Under the pieces are notes generated by a model that was not told the DNA's origin, made no database searches, and saw nothing but the letters and a program-made list of their open reading frames with translations. From Streptomyces sp. BR123 (GTDB taxonomy: Bacteria; Actinomycetota; Actinomycetes; Streptomycetales; Streptomycetaceae): a DNA stretch of 38,168 nt. Numbering within the stretch: the first letter of the stretch is position 1; every line of letters begins with the position of its first letter. Below are positions 21,612-30,497 of the stretch, piece by piece. Location of the stretch: positions 1-38,168 of the forward strand of contig NZ_JACBGN010000041.1 in assembly GCF_013401435.1 (NCBI RefSeq), written 5' to 3'. The translations under genes were made by a program, and so were the position numbers.

Positions 21612-22697
21612 ATGTTCGAGGCGGTCGAGGAACTGGTCGGCGAGCACGCCGACCTCGAGAAGAAGCTCGCCGACCCTTCGGTCTTCTCCGATCAGGCCAA
21701 CGCGCGCAAGCTGAACAAGCGCTACGCGGAGCTGACCCCGATCATCGCCACCTACCGGGCGTGGAAGCAGTCGGCGGACGACATCGAGACGGCGAAGGAG
21801 TTCGCCGCGGACGACCCCGACTTCGCAGCCGAGGTCAAGGAGCTCACCGCGCACCGCGAAGAGCTCACCGAGAAGCTGCGCCTGCTGCTCGTCCCGCGCG
21901 ACCCCAGCGACGACAAGGACGTGCTGCTGGAGATCAAGGCGGGCGCGGGCGGCGACGAGTCCGCCCTCTTCGCCGGCGACCTGCTGCGCATGTACCTGCG
22001 CTACGCCGAGCGGGTGGGCTGGAAGACCGAGATCATCGACTCCACCGAGTCCGAGCTCGGCGGCTACAAGGACGTCCAGGTCTCCGTCCGCACCAAGGGC
22101 GGCAACGGCGCCACCGAGCCCGGCCAGGGCGTGTGGGCCCGCCTGAAGTACGAGGGCGGCGTGCACCGCGTCCAGCGCGTGCCGGCCACCGAATCGCAGG
22201 GCCGCATCCACACCTCCGCCGCCGGCGTGCTCGTCACCCCGGAGGCCGAGGAGGTCGAGGTCGAGATCAACCAGAACGACCTGCGCATCGACGTGTACCG
22301 GTCGTCCGGCCCCGGCGGCCAGTCCGTCAACACCACGGACTCCGCCGTCCGCATCACGCACCTGCCCACCGGCGTGGTCGCGTCCTGCCAGAACGAGAAG
22401 AGCCAGCTCCAGAACAAGGAGCAGGCCATGCGCATCCTGCGCTCCCGCCTGCTGGCCGCCGCCCAGGAGGCCGCCGAGCAGGAGGCCGCCGACGCCCGGC
22501 GCAGCCAGGTCCGCACCGTCGACCGGTCCGAGAAGATCCGTACGTACAACTTCCCGGAAAACCGGCTCTCGGACCACCGGACCGGCTTCAAGGCGTACAA
22601 CTTGGACCAGGTGCTCGACGGCGACCTCGACCCGGTCATCCAGTCGTGCGTCGACACGGACTCGGCCGCCAAGCTCGCGGCCGCGACCCCGAACTGA
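21612..22697 (+). CDS. prfA: Peptide chain release factor 1
   Basis: RF1 releases the peptide at UAA and UAG codons. The 361-aa protein has the stop-codon-reading PAT motif at residues 191-193 ([14 protein letters not shown]). The catalytic GGQ at 235-237 ([17 protein letters not shown]) is where the Gln is methylated by PrmC, encoded next. The N-terminal coiled-coil and the C-terminal [32 protein letters not shown] are complete. The ATG at 21612 follows CAGGAGCC. prmC starts 40 bp downstream, so prfA-prmC and probably the following genes form one operon. Confidence 0.98.
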   Translation: MFEAVEELVGEHADLEKKLADPSVFSDQANARKLNKRYAELTPIIATYRAWKQSADDIETAKEFAADDPDFAAEVKELTAHREELTEKLRLLLVPRDPSDDKDVLLEIKAGAGGDESALFAGDLLRMYLRYAERVGWKTEIIDSTESELGGYKDVQVSVRTKGGNGATEPGQGVWARLKYEGGVHRVQRVPATESQGRIHTSAAGVLVTPEAEEVEVEINQNDLRIDVYRSSGPGGQSVNTTDSAVRITHLPTGVVASCQNEKSQLQNKEQAMRILRSRLLAAAQEAAEQEAADARRSQVRTVDRSEKIRTYNFPENRLSDHRTGFKAYNLDQVLDGDLDPVIQSCVDTDSAAKLAAATPN

Positions 22698-22737
22698 CCC
22701 CCCTCCCCCCGTACGACAGCAAGCCCGGAGGACCAGC

Positions 22738-23583
22738 GTGAACTTGCTGCTTGCCGAGGTGGCCCAGGCCACCCAGCGGCTGGCCGCCGCAGGCGTGCCC
22801 TCACCGCGCTTCGACGCCGAGGAGCTCGCGGCCTTCGTCCACGGCGTCAAACGGGGGGAACTGCACCGCGTCAAGGACGCGGACTTCGACGCCCGCTACT
22901 GGGAGGCCGTCGCCCGCCGCGAGGCGCGCGAGCCGCTCCAGCACATCACCGGCCGCGCCTTCTTCCGGTACCTGGAGCTCCAGGTCGGGCCAGGGGTGTT
23001 CGTCCCCCGGCCCGAGACCGAGTCGGTCGTGGACTGGGCCATACAGGCCGTCCGGGCGATGGACGTCGTCGAGCCGCTGATCGTCGACCTGTGCACCGGG
23101 TCCGGAGCCATCGCCCTCGCCATGGCCCAGGAGGTGCCGCGCTCGCGCGTGCACGCCGTGGAGCTGTCCGACGACGCCCTGCGCTGGGCCCGCAAGAACG
23201 CCGAGGGATCGCGGGTCACCGTCCACCAGGGCGACGCCCTGGAGGCCCTGCCCGAGCTCGACGGACAGGTCGACCTGGTGATCTCCAACCCGCCGTACAT
23301 CCCGCTCACCGAGTGGGAGTACGTCGCCCCCGAGGCCCGCGACCACGACCCGGAGATGGCGCTCTTCTCCGGCGAGGACGGCCTCGACACCATCCGCGGC
23401 ATCGAGCGGACCGCCCACCGGCTGCTGCGGCCCGGCGGGGTCGTCGTCGTCGAGCACGCCGACACCCAGGGCGGCCAGGTTCCGTGGATCTTCGCCGAGG
23501 AACTGGGCTGGGCCGACGCCGCCGACCACCCCGACCTCAACAACCGCCCGCGCTTCGCGACCGCCCGCAAGGCACGCCCGTGA
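22738..23583 (+). CDS. prmC: Release factor glutamine methyltransferase
   Basis: PrmC transfers a methyl group from SAM to the Gln of the release-factor GGQ motif. This 281-aa protein has the N-terminal helical substrate-binding domain (to about residue 85) and a Rossmann methyltransferase with VDLCTGSGAIALA. The catalytic NPPY is at 184-187 (DLVISNPPYIPLTEWEYV). EPLQHITGRAFF and FVPRPETESVVDWA are family signatures. The GTG at 22738 follows CGGAGGACC. It directly follows its substrate gene prfA; 46 bp separate it from the sua5-type gene. Confidence 0.97.
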   Translation: MNLLLAEVAQATQRLAAAGVPSPRFDAEELAAFVHGVKRGELHRVKDADFDARYWEAVARREAREPLQHITGRAFFRYLELQVGPGVFVPRPETESVVDWAIQAVRAMDVVEPLIVDLCTGSGAIALAMAQEVPRSRVHAVELSDDALRWARKNAEGSRVTVHQGDALEALPELDGQVDLVISNPPYIPLTEWEYVAPEARDHDPEMALFSGEDGLDTIRGIERTAHRLLRPGGVVVVEHADTQGGQVPWIFAEELGWADAADHPDLNNRPRFATARKARP

Positions 23584-23629
23584 GCGCCCCCCTTCCCGCC
23601 ACCCACCTGCTGCACGAGGAGGCTCGCTG

Positions 23630-24277
23630 ATGGCCCGGCGATACGACTGCAACGACGCGACGGACCGCGCGACGGGCCTGCGTGAAGCCGCATCCGCCGT
23701 GCGCCGCGGCGAGCTGGTCGTGCTGCCCACCGACACCCTGTACGGGATCGGTGCGGACGCCTTCAGCGCGGAGGCCGTCGGCGACCTGCTCACCGCCAAG
23801 GGGCGGGGCCGCAGCATGCCCACCCCGGTGCTCATCGGCTCCCCGAACACCCTCCACGGCCTGGTGACGGACTTCTCCGAGCAGGCGTGGGAGCTCGTCG
23901 ACGCCTTCTGGCCGGGCGCGCTGACCCTCGTCGCCAAGCACCAGCCCTCGCTGGCCTGGGACCTGGGCGAGACCCGGGGCACGGTGGCCGTGCGCATGCC
24001 GCTGCACCCCGTCGCGATCGAGCTCCTGACCGAGGTCGGCCCGATGGCGGTGTCCTCCGCGAACCTGACCGGCCACCCGGCGCCCGAGGACTGCGACGCG
24101 GCGCGCGCCATGCTCGGCGACTCCGTCTCGGTGTACCTGGACGGCGGCCCCACCCCCGGCATCCAGCCGTCGTCGATCGTCGACGTCACCGGGAAGGTTC
24201 CCGTCCTGCTGCGCGAGGGCGCGCTGACCGCCGAGCAGCTGCGGGAGGTCGTACCCGACCTCGAGGTGTCCCCGTGA
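23630..24277 (+). CDS. L-threonylcarbamoyladenylate synthase (Sua5/YrdC/TsaC family)
   Basis: This enzyme makes threonylcarbamoyl-AMP from threonine, bicarbonate and ATP for the t6A37 modification of ANN-decoding tRNAs. The 215-aa protein is the short YrdC-domain form without the Sua5 C-terminal domain. It shows RRGELVVLPTDTLYGIGADAF, KGRGRSMPTPVLIGS, FWPGALTLVAKH, VAVRMPLHP and MAVSSANLTGHPAP. The lysine-rich KRxxxxP site reads AKGRGRSMP. GAGGAGG lies 7 nt before the ATG. Its stop overlaps the GTG of the next gene (GTGA at 24274-24277), coupling it to the phosphatase-like gene. Confidence 0.95.
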   Translation: MARRYDCNDATDRATGLREAASAVRRGELVVLPTDTLYGIGADAFSAEAVGDLLTAKGRGRSMPTPVLIGSPNTLHGLVTDFSEQAWELVDAFWPGALTLVAKHQPSLAWDLGETRGTVAVRMPLHPVAIELLTEVGPMAVSSANLTGHPAPEDCDAARAMLGDSVSVYLDGGPTPGIQPSSIVDVTGKVPVLLREGALTAEQLREVVPDLEVSP

Positions 24278-24930
24278 GCCCTCAGGGGCGTGGCATAGCC
24301 GAGGGGCAGCTTCCGCCCGCGGACGGCGCGGGCACCTTCCGCATCCTCCACGTCAGCACCGGCAACGTCTGCCGCTCGCCGATCACCGAGCGGCTGACCC
24401 GGCATGCGCTGGCACACCGCCTGGGCGACATCCCGGCCAGCAGCCTGATCGTGGAGAGCGCCGGCACGTGGGGCCACGAGGGCGCCCCGATGGAGGCGAA
24501 CGCAGCCGCCGTACTCGCCGACTTCGGCGCGGACGCCTCCGGGTTCACCGGGCGCGAGCTGCTCGACGAGCACGTCATACGGGCCGACCTCGTCCTGACC
24601 GCCACCCGGGACCACCGGGCGCAGGTCATCTCCATGGGCCACTCGGCGGGCCTGCGCACCTTCACCCTGAAGGAGTTCACCCGCCTGGTGCGGGCCATAG
24701 ACCCGGCGACGCTGCCGCCCCTGGACGACGGCGTCGTCGAACGCGCGCGGGCACTGGTACGGGCCGCGGCGGCCCTGCGCGGCTGGCTCCTGGCCCCCTC
24801 GCAGGACGCGGACGAGGTGCACGACCCCTACGGCGCCCCGATCACCTTCTTCCGCTCGATCGGCGACGAGATCAACCAGGCGCTCGATCCGGTCGTCACG
24901 GCCCTGACGGGTGTCGCGCCCCCGCACTGA
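24274..24930 (+). CDS. Low-molecular-weight protein-tyrosine-phosphatase-like protein, nucleophile Cys replaced by Ser
   Basis: This 218-aa protein has the LMW-PTP/arsenate-reductase fold. The P-loop at residues 26-36 reads HVSTGNVCRSP, where active enzymes have V-C-x-G-N-x-C-R-S-P. Counting back six from the conserved Arg (R34), the nucleophile position is Ser28, not Cys; the second Cys (C33) is kept. The general-acid DP is present (HDPYGAP, D184-P185), and ESAGTWGHEG matches the family SAGT segment. The C-terminus (SIGDEINQALDPVVTAL) is typical of the group. The ~20-residue N-terminal extension is open from the GTG that overlaps the upstream stop. Either it is a pseudo-phosphatase that binds phosphotyrosine or other anions, or it uses other chemistry. 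I recall similar residues in other Streptomyces proteins, but this needs alignment. Confidence 0.85.
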   Translation: MSPQGRGIAEGQLPPADGAGTFRILHVSTGNVCRSPITERLTRHALAHRLGDIPASSLIVESAGTWGHEGAPMEANAAAVLADFGADASGFTGRELLDEHVIRADLVLTATRDHRAQVISMGHSAGLRTFTLKEFTRLVRAIDPATLPPLDDGVVERARALVRAAAALRGWLLAPSQDADEVHDPYGAPITFFRSIGDEINQALDPVVTALTGVAPPH

Positions 24931-25141
24931 CCCGGGTGCGCGGACCGGCGGCCGGGGCCGGCGCAGCGGGCCGAAGCCCGCGGAGGCCCCTCGGGGCCGC
25001 GCGGGACGAGGGCCGCACGGCTGAGGGCCGCGCGGGTGAGCGACATGGCCGTCAGGGGGCCGGCGCGGGGCTCCGCGACCCGGCGGCGCCTTCCGGGCCC
25101 CGGGAGCCGTCCCGCAGGGCGCGACGGCTTCGACGGGCCTA

Positions 25142-25168
25142 CAGTGGCGGTACCCGGTACCGCCACTG
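25142..25168. promoter_or_regulatory. 27-bp palindrome at the glyA-type gene start: candidate operator
   Basis: CAGTGGCGGTAC and GTACCGCCACTG form perfect 12-bp arms around CCG. The right arm touches GGAG (25168-25171), the ribosome-binding site, and ends 10 nt before the ATG at 25179. A TANNNT, TACAGT at 25140-25145, overlaps its left edge. It may be a repressor operator or an RNA hairpin next to the ribosome-binding site. The rest of the 24931-25178 gap shows no gene. Confidence 0.7.
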
Positions 25169-25178
25169 GAGTCGCGCC

Positions 25179-26408
25179 ATGAGCGTCATCACCCCGCCCC
25201 CGGACCTGCTGCGGCAGCAGGATCCGCAGATGGCCGACGTGCTCGCCGGGGAGGCGCAGCGGCAGGCCACCTCGCTCCAGCTGATCGCCGCCGAGAACTT
25301 CACCTCGCCCGCCGTCCTGGCGGCCCTCGGCTCGGCGCTCGCCAACAAGTACGCCGAGGGCTACCCGGGCAACCGCTACCACGGCGGCTGCGAGTACGCC
25401 GACCTCGCCGAGCGGACCGCCGCGGAACGGGCGCGGGCGCTGTTCGGGGTCGAGCACGCCAACGTGCAGCCGCACTCCGGCTCCGCCGCCGTCCTCGCCG
25501 CGTACGCCGCCCTGCTGCGGCCGGGCGACACCGTGCTGGCGATGGGGCTCGCGTACGGCGGCCACCTCACCCACGGCTCCCCGGCCAATTTCTCCGGCCG
25601 CTGGTTCGATTTCGTCGGCTACGGGGTCGACGCCGAGACGGGCCTGATCGACTACCCCCAGGTGCAGCAGCTGGCGCGGGCGCACCGGCCGAAAGCCATC
25701 GTCTGCGGCTCGATCTCCTACCCGCGGCATCCCGAGTACTCGGTCTTCCGGGAGATCGCCGACGAGGTGGGGGCCTACCTCATCGCGGACGCCGCGCACC
25801 CGATCGGGCTCGTCGCCGGCGGGGCGGCGCCCAGCCCCGTCCCGTACGCCGACGTCGTGTGCGCGACCACCCACAAGGTGCTGCGCGGCCCCCGCGGCGG
25901 GATGATCCTGTGCGGCGCGGAGTTCGCGGAGCGGATCGACCGGGCCGTGTTCCCGTTCACCCAGGGCGGCGCCCAGATGCACACCATCGCCGCCAAGGCC
26001 GTCGCCTTCGGCGAGGCGGCCCGGCCCGCGTTCACCACGTACGCCCACCGGGTGGTGGCCAACGCCCGCGTGCTGGCGGAGGCGCTGACCGGGCACGGCT
26101 TCGCCGTGACGACGGGCGGCACGGACACGCACCTGATCACCGCCGACCCGGCGCCCCTCGGCCTCGACGGCCCCACCGCCCGCGGCCGGCTCGCCGCGGC
26201 GGGGATCGTGCTGGACACCTGTGCCCTGCCGTACGGGGACCAGCGCGGGATCCGCCTGGGCTCGGCGGCCGTGACCACCCAGGGCATGCGGGAGCCGGAG
26301 ATGGAGCGGATCGCCGCGCTCTTCACGGCCGCACTGCAGGGGGAACCGGCGAAAACCCGCGCGGAAGTGGCCGATCTGGCCCACTCCTTTCCCCCTTACG
26401 GTGGGTAA
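25179..26408 (+). CDS. glyA: Serine hydroxymethyltransferase
   Basis: The enzyme interconverts serine and glycine with tetrahydrofolate and PLP. The 409-aa protein has ATSLQLIAAENFTSPAV, NKYAEGYPGNRYHGGCEYAD and ANVQPHSGSAAVLAAYAAL. The PLP-binding Lys is K233 in CATTHKVLRGPRGG; the usual family form is TTTTHKTLRGPRGG. RIGSAAVTTQG near the end reads RLGSAAVTTQG. It is slightly shorter than E. coli GlyA and probably a second paralogue, since this locus lacks other one-carbon genes. The ATG has GGAG 7 nt upstream, directly abutting a 27-bp palindrome that may control it. No terminator is evident before the wecA-type gene, whose likely promoter begins about 70 bp later. Confidence 0.94.
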   Translation: MSVITPPPDLLRQQDPQMADVLAGEAQRQATSLQLIAAENFTSPAVLAALGSALANKYAEGYPGNRYHGGCEYADLAERTAAERARALFGVEHANVQPHSGSAAVLAAYAALLRPGDTVLAMGLAYGGHLTHGSPANFSGRWFDFVGYGVDAETGLIDYPQVQQLARAHRPKAIVCGSISYPRHPEYSVFREIADEVGAYLIADAAHPIGLVAGGAAPSPVPYADVVCATTHKVLRGPRGGMILCGAEFAERIDRAVFPFTQGGAQMHTIAAKAVAFGEAARPAFTTYAHRVVANARVLAEALTGHGFAVTTGGTDTHLITADPAPLGLDGPTARGRLAAAGIVLDTCALPYGDQRGIRLGSAAVTTQGMREPEMERIAALFTAALQGEPAKTRAEVADLAHSFPPYGG

Positions 26409-26478
26409 TCGGGGCAAGCAGGGTGTACCGCAACCGCAGCCGGGTTCCTCGCGTCCTCGCCACCGGGGACATCACGGC

Positions 26479-26484
26479 TAATGT
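26479..26484 (+). promoter_or_regulatory. Candidate -10 (TAATGT) for the wecA-type gene
   Basis: TAATGT fits TANNNT and lies 39 nt before the GTG at 26524. No good -35 is visible. Confidence 0.35.
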
Positions 26485-26523
26485 GTGGGGCTGAGATGGC
26501 CGGCGATACATCTGGGGCAGCCC

Positions 26524-27846
26524 GTGCGTGAATACCTGCTGACGCTCTGCGTCACGGTGGCGGTGACCTACCTGCTCACCGGGCCCGTGCGCAGATTCGC
26601 GATCGCGGCCGGCGCGATGCCGGAGATCCGCGCCCGCGACGTGCACCGCGAGCCCACTCCGCGACTCGGCGGCATCGCCATGTTCGGCGGGCTGTGCGCG
26701 GGCCTGCTGGTCGCCGACCACCTGCCCAACCTCAACGGCGTCTTCGAGCTGTCCAACGAGCCGCGGGCCCTGCTGTCGGGGGCCGCGCTGATCTGGCTGA
26801 TCGGCGTCCTGGACGACAAGTTCGAGATCGACGCGCTGATCAAGCTCGGCGCGCAGATGATCGCCGCCGGTGTGATGGTCATGCAGGGCCTGACCGTGCT
26901 GTGGATCCCCGTCCCGTGGATCGGGACGGTCGCGCTCACCCAGTGGCAGGGCAACCTGCTCACGGTGGCCCTGGTGGTCGTCACCATCAACGCGGTGAAC
27001 TTCGTGGACGGCCTCGACGGCCTCGCCGCCGGCATGGTGTGCATCGCCTCCGCGGCGTTCTTCCTCTACGCCTACCGGATCTGGTTCGGCTACGGAATCG
27101 AGGCGGCGGCGCCCGCGACCCTCTTCGCCGCGATCCTGATGGGCATGTGCCTGGGCTTCCTGCCGCACAACATGCATCCCGCACGCATCTTCATGGGCGA
27201 CTCCGGTTCGATGCTCATCGGCCTGGTCCTCGCCGCCGGCGCCATCTCGATCACCGGCCAGGTGGACCCGGACACGATGGCCCTCTTCGCCGGCGGTGAG
27301 CGCAACGCGACGCACGCGATGCTCCCGGTCTTCATCCCGCTGCTGCTGCCGCTGACGATCATCGCGATCCCGATGGCCGACCTGGTCCTGGCCATCGTGC
27401 GGCGCACCTGGAAGGGCCAGTCGCCGTTCGCGGCGGACCGCGGGCACCTGCACCACCGACTGCTGGAACTCGGCCATTCCCACAGCCGCGCTGTCCTGAT
27501 CATGTACTTCTGGTCCGGACTGATCGCGTTCGGCGCGGTGGCCTATTCCGTGCACTCCGCCTCGATGTGGATCGTGCTGGCCATCGCGGCCCTGAGCGCC
27601 GTGGGCCTGGTCCTGCTGCTCCTGCCGCGCTTCAGGCCGCGCACCCCGCGCTGGGCGGAGTTCCTGGTCCCGCCGCGCTACCGGCACGCCGAGCGGGCCG
27701 CCGAGGCGGCCGCGCAGGACGCCTCGGGCCGCGAGCCGGAGTCCGGCCGGCGGGTCGCGGTGGGTGTCTCCGGCGTCAACGGAGCAACCGCCGTGGGCCC
27801 CCGTTCGCGCTTCCCCGACCGGCGTAAGGCCGAAACGACGCGCTGA
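26524..27846 (+). CDS. WecA/MraY-family undecaprenyl-phosphate N-acetylhexosamine-1-phosphate transferase
   Basis: This polytopic membrane enzyme would transfer a UDP-N-acetylhexosamine sugar-1-phosphate to undecaprenyl phosphate, the first step of wall glycopolymer assembly. It has about 10-11 transmembrane helices over 440 aa. Family motifs are REPTPRLGGIAMFGG (about residues 42-56), the acidic GVLDDK (94-99, D97-D98), NAVNFVDGLDGLAAG (156-170), and HPARIFMGDSGSMLIG. The histidine-rich DRGHLHHRLLELGHSHSR corresponds to the conserved HxH loop. The GTG at 26524 is preferred, as the first helix begins at residue 3; a start 13 codons upstream is possible. The C-terminal ~60 residues are a hydrophilic tail. 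It lies upstream of the atp operon but shows its own promoter and a 287-bp gap to atpI. Confidence 0.92.
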   Translation: MREYLLTLCVTVAVTYLLTGPVRRFAIAAGAMPEIRARDVHREPTPRLGGIAMFGGLCAGLLVADHLPNLNGVFELSNEPRALLSGAALIWLIGVLDDKFEIDALIKLGAQMIAAGVMVMQGLTVLWIPVPWIGTVALTQWQGNLLTVALVVVTINAVNFVDGLDGLAAGMVCIASAAFFLYAYRIWFGYGIEAAAPATLFAAILMGMCLGFLPHNMHPARIFMGDSGSMLIGLVLAAGAISITGQVDPDTMALFAGGERNATHAMLPVFIPLLLPLTIIAIPMADLVLAIVRRTWKGQSPFAADRGHLHHRLLELGHSHSRAVLIMYFWSGLIAFGAVAYSVHSASMWIVLAIAALSAVGLVLLLLPRFRPRTPRWAEFLVPPRYRHAERAAEAAAQDASGREPESGRRVAVGVSGVNGATAVGPRSRFPDRRKAETTR

Positions 27847-27921
27847 CGCCGACGGAGCATGTCGGACATGGGGCGCCATTAGCACGCAAGCCGAGGGCTT
27901 GTCGCGCACACACGGGCGCGT

Positions 27922-27937
27922 TCACACTCATGTGTGA
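27922..27937. promoter_or_regulatory. Palindrome TCACAC-TCAT-GTGTGA upstream of atpI
   Basis: Perfect 6-bp arms flank a 4-bp centre, 40 bp upstream of the Rex-like site. It could be a regulator site; the cognate factor is unknown. Confidence 0.4.
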
Positions 27938-27977
27938 CAGTTGGCACACCCTCCAGGTAAAGCTCTCATCAAATAGT

Positions 27978-27995
27978 TTGTGATACCGTTCACTA
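27978..27995 (+). promoter_or_regulatory. Rex-like operator overlapping the putative atp promoter
   Basis: The sequence TTGTGATACCGTTCACTA matches TTGTGAA-N4-TTCACAA, the target of the NADH/NAD+ sensor Rex, at 12 of 14 defined positions. A TANNNT, TACCGT (27984-27989), lies inside it, so bound Rex would block the -10. It is 139 bp before the atpI ATG. Confidence 0.6.
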
Positions 27996-28133
27996 AACCC
28001 GGTGACACAGCCGAAGGACCGTAGTGCGACGGCCCTCCGGCTCGAGGTTCTTTCTCGCGACCGGGCCTACGCTCGTCCCGTACGAGTCCCGTACGAGTCC
28101 GTGCCCCCACCACCACCGCGGAGCCAAAGCGCC

Positions 28134-28571
28134 ATGCTGTCCGATGACGCCCGATCCCTCCTGCACGCCGCAGTGCCCACCGCTGTCGCCGGCGTCATCG
28201 CCGTTGTCGTCAGCGCCGTGGCCGCGGGCGGCAAGGGGGCCCTTGGTGCAGCCATCGCCACGGTGGTCGTGATGCTCTTCATGGGCATCGGCTTCATCGT
28301 TCTGCAACGCACGGCGAAATCGCTGCCGCACCTGTTCCAGGCGATGGGGCTCATGCTCTACACGACGCAGATTCTTCTGCTGTTCGTCTTCGTCGCCGTG
28401 TTCAAGAACACGACGTTGTTCAACCCCAAGGCCTTCGCCATCACGCTGGTCGCGACCACCCTCGTGTGGATCGCGGCGCAGACGCGTGCGCATATGAAGG
28501 CCAAGATCCTCTACGTCGAACCGGACTCGGTGAAGGGCGACAAGCCCGAAAACTCGGGGCCGAAGTCGTGA
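28134..28571 (+). CDS. atpI: ATP synthase-associated protein AtpI
   Basis: AtpI is a small integral membrane protein encoded at the head of atp operons and is implicated in assembly of the c-ring. This 145-aa protein has four predicted transmembrane helices (about residues 12-30, 34-53, 66-90 and 98-116). LLHAAVPTAVAGVIA and QRTAKSLPHLFQAMGLML look like Streptomyces AtpI. The ATG at 28134 is chosen because GGAG lies 10 nt upstream and homology begins there. A longer in-frame reading from a GTG at 28002 would add a Pro-rich extension without membrane character. It heads the operon, followed by a 225-bp gap to atpB that holds a possible extra -10 (TATCGT, 28611-28616). Confidence 0.82.
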   Translation: MLSDDARSLLHAAVPTAVAGVIAVVVSAVAAGGKGALGAAIATVVVMLFMGIGFIVLQRTAKSLPHLFQAMGLMLYTTQILLLFVFVAVFKNTTLFNPKAFAITLVATTLVWIAAQTRAHMKAKILYVEPDSVKGDKPENSGPKS

Positions 28572-28796
28572 GGGGTAGGGCCGGGATAAAGGCGCGTTCG
28601 AGATCCTGCTATCGTCCGGTGCCAACTGCGGCACTGCGGGCGCGGGCATCCGAGCTGACGCCTGTTCCATCGCGAGGCTCCATGCCTGAACGCCGCCCCA
28701 TCATCCGTAACACCAGTCCAGTGCCGAACCGCGGCTGTCTGCCGCGCCGACACAACGAGGTTGCCGTACCTATGCGCCACGCTGAAGGAGCCCGCG

Positions 28797-29913
<1,117 letters not shown>

Positions 29914-29951
29914 CGAACGCATACCTGTCCGATTCGACGAAAGGCACTGAT

Positions 29952-30497
29952 GTGATTTCCCTGGTGCACCTGGCGGCAGAGGAGCCTCAGAACCCTCTGC
30001 TCCCGCCGCTCCCGGAGCTCATCGTCGGTCTCGTCGCCTTCCTGATCGTCTTCGCCATCCTCGCGAAGAAGCTCCTCCCGAACATCAACAAGGTTCTGGA
30101 AGAGCGTCGCGAGGCCATCGAGGGTGGCATCGAGAAGGCGGAAGCCGCCCAGACCGAGGCCCAGAGCGTCCTGGAGCAGTACAAGGCCCAGCTCGCCGAG
30201 GCCCGGCACGAGGCCGCCCGCCTGCGCCAGGAAGCGCTGGAGCAGGGCACTGCGCTCAAGGAAGAGCTGCGCGCAGAGGGCCAGCGGCAGCGCGAGGAGA
30301 TCATCGCTGCCGGCCACGCCCAGATCGAGGCCGACCGCAAGGCCGCCTCGCAGGCGCTGCGTCAGGACGTGGGCAAGCTCGCCACCGACCTGGCCGGCAA
30401 GCTCGTCGGCGAGTCCCTCGAGGACCACGCCCGGCAGAGCCGCACCATCGACCGGTTCCTCGACGAGCTCGAGGCGAAGGCCGAGGCGACCCGATGA
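29952..30497 (+). CDS. atpF: F1Fo ATP synthase subunit b
   Basis: Subunit b is the peripheral stalk. This 181-aa protein has one N-terminal transmembrane helix (about residues 22-41, ELIVGLVAFLIVFAILAKKLLP). It is followed by a long charged coiled coil (EERREAIEGGIEKAEAAQTEAQSV and on to the C-terminus), with DLAGKLVGESLEDHARQSRTIDRFL as the delta-binding end. The start is GTG with AAAGG upstream. Its stop overlaps the atpH start (ATGA, 30494-30497), coupling the two stalk subunits. Confidence 0.97.
   Translation: MISLVHLAAEEPQNPLLPPLPELIVGLVAFLIVFAILAKKLLPNINKVLEERREAIEGGIEKAEAAQTEAQSVLEQYKAQLAEARHEAARLRQEALEQGTALKEELRAEGQRQREEIIAAGHAQIEADRKAASQALRQDVGKLATDLAGKLVGESLEDHARQSRTIDRFLDELEAKAEATR

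Noticed and set aside
28002-28133. A GTG start for atpI at 28002
   Set aside because: It would add a Pro/Arg-rich 44-residue extension not expected in AtpI. The 28134 ATG has a ribosome-binding site and leads into the first helix. The extension also covers an 11-bp direct repeat (GTCCCGTACGA, 28075-28096).
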